Part shown: positions 51,495-61,579 of the stretch, in pieces
How the letters are laid out: every line of letters starts with the position of its first letter
Numbering within the stretch: the stretch's first letter is position 1
DNA from: Halohasta litchfieldiae
GTDB taxonomy: Archaea > Halobacteriota > Halobacteria > Halobacteriales > Haloferacaceae
Length of the DNA stretch: 64,000 nt
Assembly (NCBI RefSeq): GCF_002788215.1
Contig: NZ_CP024845.1
Location: forward strand, 2,356,001-2,420,000
Direction of reading: 5' to 3'
Notes under the pieces: model-generated
What the model was told of the DNA's origin: nothing
Seen by the model: the letters and a program-made list of their open reading frames with translations, nothing else
Database searches by the model: none
Made by a program: the position numbers and the translations under genes

Positions 51495-51988
51495 TCGCGT
51501 TCCTCCATGATTGTAGTAACTTCCTCGACGCCATCGCTTTCTTCTTCTCTCAGGCCACGGAGGACCGCAAGTAGCTGCTCGCGGTCGACCGAGAACGACG
51601 CCTCACTGGCTTCGATGGCCTCGATCAGATCGTCGTAAAACTTGTAGGCGGTCTCCTCGTTGCAAAGCTGGTCGTAGAGGACGCCATCGAAATCGTCGGG
51701 CTTGGTCTGTCCGTAGCGGGCCTCGACGAGCGTTTCGATCTCGTCGAAGGGAACGCTGTCGACGTTCAATCCCTCGATGAGATCCTCCAGTCGCTTGCGG
51801 TGGTCAGCGGACTCCTCGGCGGCGTGTGAGAGCAACGCCTCGATTTCTGCGTCGAGGGTGCGGTCTTCCTCGGCAAGCGACTGATAATGCCGGGAGGCGC
51901 GGGCCTCGACCACCTCTTCGAGGACGATCCCGATCTGGAGCAGTCGCGCCAGCTGGCGGTCCGACCACACCTGCTGACCGAGACTCAC
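51491..51988 (-). CDS. Ferritin-like (rubrerythrin-type) protein
   Basis: A 165-residue four-helix-bundle protein. The E-E-V-V-E-A-R-A-S-R-H-Y run and later H-A-A-E-E-S-A-D-H supply the carboxylate/histidine ligands of a di-iron site, and N-E-E-T-A-Y-K-F-Y-D-D-L a further pair. It is the first gene of the operon, before the DtxR-type regulator. Iron detoxification or peroxide removal is likely; regulator and effector being co-expressed fits metal control. Confidence 0.8.
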   Translation of the reverse strand: MSLGQQVWSDRQLARLLQIGIVLEEVVEARASRHYQSLAEEDRTLDAEIEALLSHAAEESADHRKRLEDLIEGLNVDSVPFDEIETLVEARYGQTKPDDFDGVLYDQLCNEETAYKFYDDLIEAIEASEASFSVDREQLLAVLRGLREEESDGVEEVTTIMEERE

Positions 51989-52145
51989 TGGTTGCTCCCG
52001 TCCGATACTGCTGGGTTCATATCACACTATCAGCGCGTCGGTAACTTACCGTTTTCCCTCCGAGAGTCCGTGTGTGACACAACACTGCAAAAATCCGAAC
52101 CGTTGCCACCGAGAAATTGACGTGAGTAGTGAACTGCGAGATGAG

Positions 52146-53681
52146 TTATCGGTCCTTGAGTCGTCCGACGAACAGTGCCAACACAGGGACGATTTCGAGT
52201 CGACCGATCCACATGAGGAAGATCATGAGGAATTTCGAAAGGTCTGAAAACTCTCGAAAGCTTCCAAACGGACCGAGCGAGCCGAACCCCGGTCCAATGT
52301 TCCCGAGTGTTGCCAGCGAGGCACTGATTGCCTCCAAGGTCGACAGTTCGTAGCCGATGCGTGCCGAGTCGAGGCTCAGAAACACCGCTGCGACTCCAAA
52401 CAGGAAGATGTAGAGCAGTGTAAACACCATGATGCCGCGGATCGCATCCTCGTCGACAACCTGTCCGCCGAGTCGAACCGGACTGACAGCATCGGGATGG
52501 ATGGTGGTGTACAGCTCCCGGCGGATCGCCTTCAGCGTAATAAGCCAGCGAACGACTTTGACACCTCCACCAGTCGAGCCAGCCGACCCACCGATGAACA
52601 TCACAAAGAGCAACACAACCTGTGCATGTTCATCCCACTGTGCAAAGTTGGCAGTCGCATAGCCAGTCGAGTTCATCAGTGAGGCGATCTGGAATGCTGC
52701 CTGTCGGATCGTATTCTCCGTCAGCCCCTCTGTAACCCCACCGAGTTCCATCGCTGGCGCGGCCCCACGGACCAGAATCACCGACAGCACGGCGATAAGC
52801 ACGCCAATCGCTCCCATGTACCACCGGAATTCGGGATTGTCGACCATGGTTCGGAACTCGCCTCTGAGAACGTGCCAGAACAGCGCGAAATTGACGCCTG
52901 CGATCACCATAAACGGGATAATGATCCACTGGACAACCGCACCGAAGGCTGCAATACTGTCGGCCTGTGGTGAGAATCCACCGGTCGGAAGCGTGGAGAA
53001 CCCATGGGCAATCGCGTTGTACAGGTTCATATTGGGTGCGAACCCGAGCAAATGGGCCCCGTACAGTAGACCGATCAACACCAGCGTGAAGCCGAAATAG
53101 ATCAGCCACAGTGCGCGGGCAGTTTCAGCGATTCGTGGCGTGAGCTTCTGGAGTTCCGGCCCCGGTGCTTCCGACTCCATCAGTTGGGCTCCGTTGACTG
53201 CGAGTTCCGGCAGGATGGCGATCATCAGGACGATGATACCCATCCCACCGAGCCACTGGGTAAGCTGTCGCCACATCAACACCGCATGTGAGTGGCGGTC
53301 GAAGCTGAGTTCGGCAGTCACCGTCGACCCCGTTGTCGTCACGCCGCTCATCGACTCGAAGAGCGCATTGATCGGGAGGCGAAGCATAGATTCGGTCCCA
53401 TACCCGGCAAGCAGATACGGGATCGATCCGACAACAGCGACAGCAAGCCACGACAATGAGACGAGCAACAGTGCCTCGGTTGGCCCGAGATCTGGGTCCT
53501 TATCGAGTCGTTCGAGACCGAACCCAACGAGCAGCGTAATCCCGATTGCGGCGACGAACACCCAGATGTCTCGCATGTAGATGATCGAGACCATGAGCGG
53601 AATTACCATCGTCACGGCGAGATATTTGATGATGGTTCCGACCATGCTCACACTCGCAACCCAGTCAACTCGCCATTTCAT
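52146..53681 (-). CDS. TrkH-family potassium uptake protein
   Basis: A 511-residue potassium-transporter core with about ten membrane helices in four M-P-M units; pore loops are seen as S-G-V-T-T-T-G-S, F-S-T-L-P-T-G-G-F, N-S-T-G-Y-A and L-G-N-I-G-P-G-F. Each has the glycine of the selectivity filter. It forms the channel part of the Trk system. No trkA lies in this operon; a TrkA-C domain is present in the Lrp-like protein at 57135. Confidence 0.94.
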   Translation of the reverse strand: MKWRVDWVASVSMVGTIIKYLAVTMVIPLMVSIIYMRDIWVFVAAIGITLLVGFGLERLDKDPDLGPTEALLLVSLSWLAVAVVGSIPYLLAGYGTESMLRLPINALFESMSGVTTTGSTVTAELSFDRHSHAVLMWRQLTQWLGGMGIIVLMIAILPELAVNGAQLMESEAPGPELQKLTPRIAETARALWLIYFGFTLVLIGLLYGAHLLGFAPNMNLYNAIAHGFSTLPTGGFSPQADSIAAFGAVVQWIIIPFMVIAGVNFALFWHVLRGEFRTMVDNPEFRWYMGAIGVLIAVLSVILVRGAAPAMELGGVTEGLTENTIRQAAFQIASLMNSTGYATANFAQWDEHAQVVLLFVMFIGGSAGSTGGGVKVVRWLITLKAIRRELYTTIHPDAVSPVRLGGQVVDEDAIRGIMVFTLLYIFLFGVAAVFLSLDSARIGYELSTLEAISASLATLGNIGPGFGSLGPFGSFREFSDLSKFLMIFLMWIGRLEIVPVLALFVGRLKDR

Positions 53682-54013
53682 ACCAAGGACTCCATATATG
53701 CAGTTACAATCACGTGATTCGGTACGTCCCTATCAACGCTTCGGGACTGGATTCTCCGTACGGAGTCGACTCATCTCGGTACACCAATCGGTGAGAGACC
53801 CACGAACAGACCACCTAGGTGTACAAACAGCTTCGAACAGTGTTGCCAAGCAGACGACTACCGTTACAGGAGGTCGAGGCGAATGCCACGGGGGTGGGCA
53901 GCCACTCTCGCAATGAACGGGAGAAACAGCGACGAGAAGTCGCCACGGCCGAGTGACGCACTCTTATAATGACGAGAATCTCTGTTTCTCGAAGAAGTTG
54001 CCTCCGAGGCGGT
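53682..54013. promoter_or_regulatory. Upstream region of trkH with perfect palindromes
   Basis: A 332-bp region without genes. For the trkH promoter (minus strand) a TATA-like ATATAT is at about 53690-53698, and directly upstream is a perfect 12-bp palindrome AATCACGTGATT (53708-53719). A second, CTCCGTACGGAG (53754-53765), is 46 bp further. Both are suited to bind dimeric regulators. Confidence 0.5.
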
Positions 54014-56311
54014 TCACCGCCCGAACAGTCGATCCATAATCGACCGCTGGGATGGTCGCTCGGCCAGCAGGACCGAACAGTCGACATCGTTGAGCACGTC
54101 GAAGGCCAGCGAGCCACGGACGAGCCGCGAGAGCAGCCCCTCGCGGGTGGCTCCGATGATCACCATCGACCGATCTTCGGCATGGTGGGCAATCGAGCCC
54201 TCGATGTCGCCGGAGTCGTCGACGATTTGGGTCGCCTCGTCGAGCCCATGGTCGGCGGCCCACTCCGAGAGGAACGTTTCGCCTGCCTCGCGTTCGGAGT
54301 CGTCGTCGACAACGTGGAGCAGTGAGACATCCGACCCACGCTGAAGCAGGATCCGGGCGATTTCGGCACTGAGGTCCGAACTGGCACCGCCAGCAGTTGG
54401 CAGCAGCACGTTCGACAGATCGAACCCGCGGTCTTTCAGCACGAGGAAATCACACGGCAGATTGCTCGTGAGTTCGTCGATTGGCCCCTCGACGCGGCCA
54501 GCTGACAGCGGTGAACCGGGGTTCCAACCCATCACGACCAGATCCGCCTTGTCAGTTTTGGCGGCATCGAAGACTTCCTCGAAGGATCGATGGGAGAGAA
54601 TCGTCTTCGTCTCGACGTTTGCACCGAAGGTTTCGGCATCCTCGCGGGCGGCTTCCAGCAGTTTCTCGGATTCGGCATCGATCCGGTCGACGTGCTCCGA
54701 ACCTGCATACAGCGGCGTCTGATCCGGCACTTGGACGATGTGGGTCGCGACGACCGTGCCGTCGTTGGCCTTGGCAAGGAGGCTCCCGAGTTCGATCAGG
54801 TCGCGCTCGGTTCGGGGGTTCGACAGCGGCACCATCACGCGGTACTCGCCGCCATCAGGTTTGACAGAGGAGGCCGCAGAGACCGCTGCGTCGGGCATCT
54901 CCTCGGAGCGCGAGAGAATGTACTCCGAGAGCACGCCCTCGCTGGTCGTCCGCGAGCGAGCATACACGAGATACCAGACGACAGACAGCGCCACGAAGAC
55001 CGCACAGAGGAGGAGCGAACTCCGTGGCTGAATAAAGCCGATCAACGCAAACGAGAGGACCGCACCGAGAATCGGCACAATCGGGTACAGGGGGACGGTG
55101 AAATCCGGTTCGTACTCGTCAGGATCGGCCTCGCGCATCACGATCAGACCGATGTTCAGCAGTCCGTAGACGACCAAGTGGAGGACGCTCCCCGCGGTCG
55201 CCAACAGTTCGAGATTGCCGACGAGGATGAACAGGACAATCAGTACGCCCGTGAGCGCGATTGATTTGTACGGCGTTCCGAACCGCTCGTGGACCTCGTT
55301 GAGTTGCGGTGAGACGATCTTATCGCGGCCCATAGCAAAGTTGATCCGCGACGACGAAAGAATCGAGGCGTTTGCCGAGGAGGCGGTTGCCAACAGCCCA
55401 CCGAACAGCAGTGCCAACGCCCCCAGTGGCCCCATCAGAATCTGGGCCACGTCGACCACGGCGGTATCGTTGCCGGCCACGACGCTGTTGGGGACCGCAG
55501 CCAACACGGCCAGTAGCACCAGCGCGTAGATGACGGTGACGATGACGACGCTGCCGACAATCGCAATCGGCAGATTACGTCCGGGATCTTGGATTTCCTC
55601 GGCGACCGAAGTAATCTGGACGAACCCCAAATAGGAGACGAAAATGAGTCCGGTGAGCGGCAGCAGCGGTGTGTACCCCTGCGGATCGATTGGCCGGAGT
55701 GTCTGGAGATCAGCATTGAGGACCCCGAACAGCGTAAAGACTGTCAGAATCCCCATCAGGATAAACACGATAATGTTCTGGAGTTTGCCAGTTTCTTTCG
55801 CGCCGAAGTAGTTGACGGCGACGAAAAAGACCGCGCCGAGAAGCGCGATGATTTTCGCACTTGACAGTGGAATCGGAGCCAAAATGAGACCGGGGATTTC
55901 GAGCGCTGCAATGACGAGATCACCGAACGGAGCCGCCGAGACGATCTCGGTCAACAGCGGTTTGAAAGCAATGACGTACTGGCCGAAGCCGAACATGTAA
56001 AACGCCGAGGCGAAGGTGAGCCCGATCCAGTTGCCCCAGCCAGCAATCGAGCCGAACAGCGGCCCGAGCGAGCGATTGATATAGAAGTAGGCACCACCCG
56101 ATTTCGGCATCGCTGTGCCGAGTTCGCTGGCCGACAGCGCCGTAAAGATCGCAATAACGCCACCGAGGACGAACGCCCCGGCTGCAAGCGGTCCTGCCTG
56201 CTGGACAGCCTCCCCCGGCAGGACGAAAATCCCAGCCCCGATCATCGTCCCGATTCCGATGGTCAGTGCCGAGGTGAGCGTCAGGTCTTTGGCGAGTTCT
56301 TCGTCACTCAT
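54014..56311 (-). CDS. APC-family permease with tandem Usp domains
   Basis: A 765-residue protein. Residues 1-435 are a 12-helix amino acid-polyamine-organocation permease, with G-I-G-T-M-I-G-A-G-I-F-V-L-P-G-E near residue 17. Residues about 495-620 and 635-755 are two Usp domains, each with the G-W-N-P-G-S-P-L-S or G-A-T-R-E-G-L-L-S-R-type nucleotide loop; the last ends D-V-D-C-S-V-L-L-A-E-R-P-S. The same tail occurs in the FNT gene at 57924. The Usp pair may gate transport in response to ATP or cyclic dinucleotide; this is inference. Confidence 0.93.
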   Translation of the reverse strand: MSDEELAKDLTLTSALTIGIGTMIGAGIFVLPGEAVQQAGPLAAGAFVLGGVIAIFTALSASELGTAMPKSGGAYFYINRSLGPLFGSIAGWGNWIGLTFASAFYMFGFGQYVIAFKPLLTEIVSAAPFGDLVIAALEIPGLILAPIPLSSAKIIALLGAVFFVAVNYFGAKETGKLQNIIVFILMGILTVFTLFGVLNADLQTLRPIDPQGYTPLLPLTGLIFVSYLGFVQITSVAEEIQDPGRNLPIAIVGSVVIVTVIYALVLLAVLAAVPNSVVAGNDTAVVDVAQILMGPLGALALLFGGLLATASSANASILSSSRINFAMGRDKIVSPQLNEVHERFGTPYKSIALTGVLIVLFILVGNLELLATAGSVLHLVVYGLLNIGLIVMREADPDEYEPDFTVPLYPIVPILGAVLSFALIGFIQPRSSLLLCAVFVALSVVWYLVYARSRTTSEGVLSEYILSRSEEMPDAAVSAASSVKPDGGEYRVMVPLSNPRTERDLIELGSLLAKANDGTVVATHIVQVPDQTPLYAGSEHVDRIDAESEKLLEAAREDAETFGANVETKTILSHRSFEEVFDAAKTDKADLVVMGWNPGSPLSAGRVEGPIDELTSNLPCDFLVLKDRGFDLSNVLLPTAGGASSDLSAEIARILLQRGSDVSLLHVVDDDSEREAGETFLSEWAADHGLDEATQIVDDSGDIEGSIAHHAEDRSMVIIGATREGLLSRLVRGSLAFDVLNDVDCSVLLAERPSQRSIMDRLFGR

Positions 56312-56671
56312 GTCGACCCTCCCGCTGGCCGTACCTGTCAGCGTACTGGCCTGCTACTGGTGTGTGAACCGAAGAGAGATACTCAAACATAGTAGTGGAT
56401 TAGTTTCGGCTTCCTTAATCGGTTCGACTGACCAGAGAACCGACAGCCTCGACCGATGGTGGTTCTGTCGACTATTCGCATTGTAGCAGTCCGTATCCGT
56501 GTTCTGTACTTAATATGTTCGACAGCTATCTACTGATCACGCAATACTGTATATAAACTCCTTTTTGATGTCGTATTTGTAGTCTTGTATGATACGTATT
56601 TGATGAGCGGCAGTGGCAGTGACTGGTGGATAGCACGCAACACTTTTCTTACTCGTTTGTGTTCGTCTGGT
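56312..56671. promoter_or_regulatory. Divergent promoter region
   Basis: A 360-bp region between the APC gene (minus) and the Usp gene (plus). A good TATA element, GTATATAAAC at about 56548, faces the plus strand. No gene is supported. Confidence 0.4.
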
Positions 56672-57106
56672 ATGGCTCAGCCAGTCGACACAGCACTGTT
56701 GTCTCATGTTCTCGTGCCCGTTGCGACGGCCGAAGACGCGCGAGCGACTGCCCAACGGCTCGCCCCATACACCCCCGACCACGTGACCGCACTCCACGTC
56801 GTCGAAAAGGGTGGTGGCTCTCCGGATAAGACACCCGTCGAGCAGTCCGAAGAGATGGCCGCGGAGGCGTTTGCGGCCGTCCGTGAGGAGTTCCCCGATG
56901 CAGAGACACACACCGCCTACAGCCGGAACGTCGTGAAAGCAATCTTTGAGGCCGCCGAGGAGGTCGACGCAAGCGCCATCGCCTACCGTTCTCGTGGCGG
57001 CAACCGACTCGTCCAGTTTTTGTCCGGCGACCGCTCGCTCAAACTCGTGACGCAGGCCGACCGGCCTGTGATCGCACTGCCGCGTGTCGACAGCGACGAC
57101 GAGTAG
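56672..57106 (+). CDS. UspA-family universal stress protein
   Basis: A 144-residue Usp domain, ATG 56672 (the upstream in-frame stretch is rejected). It has V-L-V-P-V-A-T, a central V-V-E-K-G-G-G-S, and a C-terminal [18 protein letters not shown], a variant of the G-x2-G-x9-G-S/T ATP loop. It sits between two transporters with Usp tails. Confidence 0.9.
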   Translation: MAQPVDTALLSHVLVPVATAEDARATAQRLAPYTPDHVTALHVVEKGGGSPDKTPVEQSEEMAAEAFAAVREEFPDAETHTAYSRNVVKAIFEAAEEVDASAIAYRSRGGNRLVQFLSGDRSLKLVTQADRPVIALPRVDSDDE

Positions 57107-57134
57107 CCACTCTCTACGCCCGAGTAAACGCAGG

Positions 57135-57881
57135 CTACTCGCGTTGTCGAAACGAGGCAAGCGTCTCGTCGGCGATGCCGCCACGCGAAAACAGCGTCAC
57201 GAGATCTCCGGCTTCGATCTGTGTCTCGCCGTGCGGCGTCAACACCATCCCCTCTCGTTCGATGGCGATCACGAGCGTATCGTCGTCGAGAATACCACGT
57301 CGACTGGCCCCTGAAAGCTGTCGACCCACAATCGGTGCGTCCTCGCCCGCGGTTACTTCAACGATTTCTGAGCCGCCAGCCAAACTCGTGAAATCCGACA
57401 GCGTCTTTCGCTGTTCGTCCGGTTCAGGCCCATACGGTGAGTAGGGATGGACCGAATCAGTTTGGACCAGATCCTCGTCTTCGATCTCGATGCCCAGACT
57501 TGAGATCGCACGCGCGATCCGCCGCAGATCGTCGATTGCCTCACCGACTGCGAGGACGTGGAGGTTCCGTCGACCGGTCATCAGTTCGCGGACGTTGATC
57601 ACGCCGGGAATCGCCCGCACTTTGCTCGCAAACGACTCGCGTTCGGCGACCGGCGCGTTACAGAAATAGAGGTTTGTGAGTCGACCGTCGGCGGCCTCGA
57701 AGTCAACCTGTGCGTGGTAGCCAGTGATAACGCCTGCCTCCTCAAGTTGGCTGATTCGGTTTCTGATCGTCGCCGGTGAGACGTCGACTGCGGTGGCGAT
57801 CTCCGGGGCCGACGTGTTGCGGGCGTCGGCCATCAGCTCGTAGACCACCCGCCGGTCGATTGCGTCGAGTTGCTCGTCCAT
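57135..57881 (-). CDS. Lrp/AsnC regulator with TrkA-C domain
   Basis: A 248-residue protein from ATG 57881. Residues 1-60 are an Lrp-type HTH (I-D-R-R-V-V-Y-E-L, V-S-P-A-T-I-R-N-R-I-S-Q-L); about 65-145 is an AsnC ligand domain; about 165-245 is a TrkA-C (RCK_C) domain with I-V-G-R-Q-L-S-G-A and L-I-T-L-F-S-type strands. TrkA-C domains bind cyclic di-AMP or similar ligands. It is downstream of the FNT gene in the same direction, separated by 42 bp, and probably regulates this cluster. Confidence 0.9.
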   Translation of the reverse strand: MDEQLDAIDRRVVYELMADARNTSAPEIATAVDVSPATIRNRISQLEEAGVITGYHAQVDFEAADGRLTNLYFCNAPVAERESFASKVRAIPGVINVRELMTGRRNLHVLAVGEAIDDLRRIARAISSLGIEIEDEDLVQTDSVHPYSPYGPEPDEQRKTLSDFTSLAGGSEIVEVTAGEDAPIVGRQLSGASRRGILDDDTLVIAIEREGMVLTPHGETQIEAGDLVTLFSRGGIADETLASFRQRE

Positions 57882-57923
57882 ACCCCGGCCACACAGCCGA
57901 CTCACAAGACCGTTGTCCTCCGG

Positions 57924-59768
57924 CTACGACTCCAGCTGCGGTTCGGATTGTTCGTGTCGACCCTTCCCGAACAGTCGCTTGACCAGCGACCGAGAGGAGG
58001 GCCGTTCGGCCAAGAGTACCGAACACTCGACGTCGTTGACGACATCCAGATGGAGCGAATCGGTCGCAAGCCGGGAGATCAGCCCCTTCTCGGTCGCACC
58101 GATGGCGATCAGTGTCGCATCTCGGGACTCGCGTTCGATGGCGGCTTCGACATTGCCGGAGTCGTCGACGATGAACGCGGCGTCTTCGAGTTCGTGTTCG
58201 GCGGCCCACGATTCGAGGAAGGCCTCGCCCGCTTGGCGTTCGTCGGGACTGTCGACGACGTGGAGCAGTGCGACCTCCGCGCCGGTCGTCGCCTGCAGGG
58301 CCGCCGCAACCTCGGCGCTCAGTCCCGAATCCGGGCCCCCAGCGGTCGGGATCAGGATACGGGAGGTGTCGAGCCCGCGGTCGTTGATGATGGCGAAATC
58401 GCAGGGTAGCTGGTTGGTAATCTCGTCGAGCGGCCGCTCGGCGCGGGCGGCGTTCCAGAGCTGATCTTCGCCCCACTCCATGACGACCAGATCAGGCCGG
58501 GTGCGGCGGGCCATGTCGAAGACCTCCTCGAAGGAGTGGTGGCTGGCGAGCGACGAGACCCTAATGTTGATGCCGCACTCCTCGCCCAGCGCGTGGATGT
58601 CGGCCATTCGCTTGTCGGATTCAGCCTCAATCCGCTCGGAGTTCCCGCCGGTCGCCAGCGACATCTTCTTCGGTGCCTGAACGATGTGGACGACGTGGAC
58701 GGTGGCGTTCTCGCGATGGCTAGCGACCCGACAGGCGAGTTCGACAATCGGGATATCGGTCCGCGGGTTCGTGATCGGAACCATAATTCGGTAGCGGTCC
58801 TCGCCGACAAGGGCGGCCTCGGCGGCATCGAGGATCGGGACGTACGACCGGCCCGCGAAGCGACCGAAGGTCCATTCGGGAAGGGTGAGTCGACGGTTCA
58901 GCCCTTCGAACCGGGCGGATTCGAGCCGCTCTTCGCTGGTCTGGAAGTAGTTGACGACCGTCACGAGGACCACCCCACCGAGCGTATTCCCAAGCAGGAC
59001 GGGAAGCACGAAGCTCGTCATGCCGGTGACAAGCGAGTAGTTCGTTTCCAAGACGAGATAGATAACCTCGGTGAACGAAACGACGACGTGGAACAGGTTG
59101 CCGTTCGGAATCGCGAGGAAGGCGAGATAGACGACCAAGAGTCGGGAGACGGTATCGCCCGCCGCGAAGCCAACCCAGACGACACCGGCGACGATCAGGC
59201 CAGCAAAGACCGCCTTGAAAAACAGTGACCACCACTCGGTGTAGATTGCGCCTTTCTCGGCGATCTCGATGGCCTTGAGCTGGCTTTCGGGCTCGAAGAT
59301 CCCGCCGTAGACCAGCGAGATCGCACCCATCGCCCCCCCAGTGAAGTTACCCGCCAGTACGATCCCCCAGTGGCGAAACAGCGTCGGGATACTCGCCAGC
59401 CGTTCGAGCGTCAGCGCGACCGGCGGCAGCGTGTTTTCGGTGTACAGCTGATAGCCACCGATAATAATATAAATGAATCCAAGCGGATACAGCAGTGTGC
59501 CGACGACGGCGTTGTCGGTAGCCGCGGACATCGAGACGTAGAGCAAGAAGGTGATCGTGATCGCAAAACCGGCGGCGACCGCGCTGAAAAACAGCTCGCG
59601 GCTGCCGGAGGTAATCTCCTCGTCGGCGGCCGCCACGACCCGTTGAAACACTTCATCCGCCGAAAACCGGTCGCGGAGGACCTCACCGACTGCGGGTGCG
59701 CCGCTCCTGGACCGTTCGACGGCGTCCCGCACCGAGTCTTCTTGCCCATTGCCGTTCGGTTCGCTCAT
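57924..59768 (-). CDS. FNT-family channel with tandem Usp domains
   Basis: A 614-residue protein. After a polar N-terminus come six membrane helices of the formate/nitrite transporter fold (about 60-285) with L-A-G-N-F-T-G-G-A-M-G and V-L-L-G-N-T-L-G-G, the two N-containing half-helix motifs. Two Usp domains follow (about 330-455 and 470-595), ending with E-C-S-V-L-L-A-E-R-P-S-S-R-S. That tail is strongly similar to the end of the APC gene. It would pass formate, nitrite, hydrosulfide or similar monovalent acids. The Usp part may sense nucleotides. Confidence 0.92.
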   Translation of the reverse strand: MSEPNGNGQEDSVRDAVERSRSGAPAVGEVLRDRFSADEVFQRVVAAADEEITSGSRELFFSAVAAGFAITITFLLYVSMSAATDNAVVGTLLYPLGFIYIIIGGYQLYTENTLPPVALTLERLASIPTLFRHWGIVLAGNFTGGAMGAISLVYGGIFEPESQLKAIEIAEKGAIYTEWWSLFFKAVFAGLIVAGVVWVGFAAGDTVSRLLVVYLAFLAIPNGNLFHVVVSFTEVIYLVLETNYSLVTGMTSFVLPVLLGNTLGGVVLVTVVNYFQTSEERLESARFEGLNRRLTLPEWTFGRFAGRSYVPILDAAEAALVGEDRYRIMVPITNPRTDIPIVELACRVASHRENATVHVVHIVQAPKKMSLATGGNSERIEAESDKRMADIHALGEECGINIRVSSLASHHSFEEVFDMARRTRPDLVVMEWGEDQLWNAARAERPLDEITNQLPCDFAIINDRGLDTSRILIPTAGGPDSGLSAEVAAALQATTGAEVALLHVVDSPDERQAGEAFLESWAAEHELEDAAFIVDDSGNVEAAIERESRDATLIAIGATEKGLISRLATDSLHLDVVNDVECSVLLAERPSSRSLVKRLFGKGRHEQSEPQLES

Positions 59769-59833
59769 TACGGGGGACAAATCGGTTCCAAACCTAAGGT
59801 GTTGGCTTTTCGGCTCGCTGTCGGCCCGCCCCG

Positions 59834-60481
59834 CTACTCCGGAGCTCCCGCAAGAACGTCGACCCCACTGGAGGCTCCGATTCGGTCGGCTCCTGCCTCG
59901 ATCATCGCCATCGCCGTTTCGTAGTCCCCAATACCGCCGCTGGCCTTTACCGGCAGATACGCTGCCATCAGTTCGACATCCGCAACTGTGGCCCCAGCGG
60001 GCTCGGCGTCGACAAAGCCAGTCGACGTTTTAACCATCGCTGCATCCGCCGCAACCGCGGCCTGACAGGCGCGGCGTTTTTCGGCGTCAGTCAGCAGTGC
60101 CGTCTCGATGATCACCTTGACCGGGATCGGAACGGCGGCGACGATTTCGGCGATTTCGTCAGTGACGGCCTCGGTGTCGCCGGCTTTGAGTCGACCAATA
60201 TTGATGACGACATCGAGTTCGTCGGCGCCCGATTTCCATGCAGAGGCTCCTGCCTCACGCTTGATTTCAGGAGAGTCCTGTCCGTGTGGGAAGCCGATGA
60301 CGGTGGCAATCGTGAGGGTAGGCGGTGCCTGCTCGGCGGTAGTCGCCACATAACAGGGCGGAATACAGACGTTCATCCCGTGGTCGACTGTCTCCCTGAC
60401 GACGCGGTCGACGTCCTTGGGGGTCGTCTCCGGCCCGAGTACCGTGTGATCGATTCGCCCGGCGAGTTCCTGACGGTCCAT
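59834..60481 (-). CDS. deoC: Deoxyribose-phosphate aldolase
   Basis: A 215-residue class I aldolase of normal length. The Schiff-base lysine is in M-V-K-T-S-T-G-F; the second lysine lies in V-K-A-S-G-G-I. It splits 2-deoxyribose-5-phosphate to glyceraldehyde-3-phosphate and acetaldehyde. A nucleoside phosphorylase is 2.3 kb downstream; together they would salvage deoxynucleosides. Confidence 0.96.
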   Translation of the reverse strand: MDRQELAGRIDHTVLGPETTPKDVDRVVRETVDHGMNVCIPPCYVATTAEQAPPTLTIATVIGFPHGQDSPEIKREAGASAWKSGADELDVVINIGRLKAGDTEAVTDEIAEIVAAVPIPVKVIIETALLTDAEKRRACQAAVAADAAMVKTSTGFVDAEPAGATVADVELMAAYLPVKASGGIGDYETAMAMIEAGADRIGASSGVDVLAGAPE

Positions 60482-60563
60482 AGCTAGTGCTCAGACGGAG
60501 AGGGTGAAAAAGCTCGCCTCCGGTGTTCGGTACTGTTTTTAGCGAGAGCGAGAGCCACAGCGT

Positions 60564-61385
60564 ATGGTCTTGCTCCCCGAAGGGTTCTCGCTCCCGCCGC
60601 TGCCGTATCTGGGTGGCCTTCTCATCGCTGTCGCCGCTGTGGGCTACGGGCTCTCCCGTCGACGGCCACCGGTCACCGCCCGCCATATCCTCGCGTTCGC
60701 GCCGTGGATGGTGGTCGGCTCCTCGCTGCACGTCCTTCATGTGATCGGTGGTCTTCCGCCAGCCGTCGAGCCATTCGGCGGCACCGCGGCGGTCTATCTC
60801 ACCGTCTCGGCGGTTGCCGGTGGCAGCTGGCTGCTCGCGGCCTCAACGCGTCCCCGTCGACAGGTGCCTGCTGTGATTGCTGGGACCGGCCTGCTGGCAC
60901 TGCTGCCGGTGGTCGGCGGAGCAGTTGCGGTTGGGGCCCAGCAGGGGACGTTAGCCGTGTTTTGGCCCGCTGTTGGGGTGGTCCTGAGTGTTGCCGTGAC
61001 GGTACTCGCGTGGGTGGGTCTGCGTCGACTCCGACCGGCGGCGGCGTCGACGACCGGCTCAGTTGGCCTCTTAGCATTGTTTGCCCACAGTCTGGATGCT
61101 GTTTCGACGGCTGTGGGTGTCGACGTGCTCGGCTTCGGCGAGCGAACCCCGGCGTCGAGACTGATTATCGAGTTTGCAGATCGGCTGCCGACCGCCGAGG
61201 CGCTTGGCAGCGGCTGGCTGTTCGTGGTGGTGAAGCTGGTGTTAGTCGGTGGCGTCGTGGTGCTGTTTGCCGACTATATCGAGGATGAACCCACCGAGGG
61301 CTATCTTCTGTTGGGATTCATTGCGGCGGTCGGTCTCGGTCCCGGGGTCCACAATCTGTTGTTGTTTGCGGTGACTGGCGGCTGA
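60564..61385 (+). CDS. DUF63-family membrane protein
   Basis: A 273-residue membrane protein with about eight helices and the archaeal DUF63 pattern: A-P-W-M-V-V-G-S-S-L-H, F-A-H-S-L-D-A-V-S-T and the C-terminal G-P-G-V-H-N-L-L. Conserved polar residues inside helices suggest transport or enzyme activity, but no function is known to me. Divergent from deoC by 82 bp. Confidence 0.87.
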   Translation: MVLLPEGFSLPPLPYLGGLLIAVAAVGYGLSRRRPPVTARHILAFAPWMVVGSSLHVLHVIGGLPPAVEPFGGTAAVYLTVSAVAGGSWLLAASTRPRRQVPAVIAGTGLLALLPVVGGAVAVGAQQGTLAVFWPAVGVVLSVAVTVLAWVGLRRLRPAAASTTGSVGLLALFAHSLDAVSTAVGVDVLGFGERTPASRLIIEFADRLPTAEALGSGWLFVVVKLVLVGGVVVLFADYIEDEPTEGYLLLGFIAAVGLGPGVHNLLLFAVTGG

Positions 61386-61455
61386 TCGGTCGCTGTTCGA
61401 TCTTCGGTAATCGTGGACAGTGGTAGTCAGGGGCTACGAGAGGTTTCGTCCGGTA

Positions 61456-61523
61456 GTCGACTGCTAACGCCAGTCAACCGATACCGTTGGTCGACTGCTA
61501 ACACCAGTCAACCGATACCGTTG
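61456..61523. repeat. Two-copy 34-bp tandem repeat
   Basis: Units 61456-61489 and 61490-61523 differ at one base; each contains GTCGACTGCTAAC and CCGATACCGTTG. They sit between the DUF63 gene and the next ATG. A start of a third unit (GTCGAC) follows. Confidence 0.9.
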
Positions 61524-61579
61524 GTCGACCGGCAGTGTCTGACGAGGTTATATACCCACAGGTTCTGCATTATCCCTGT

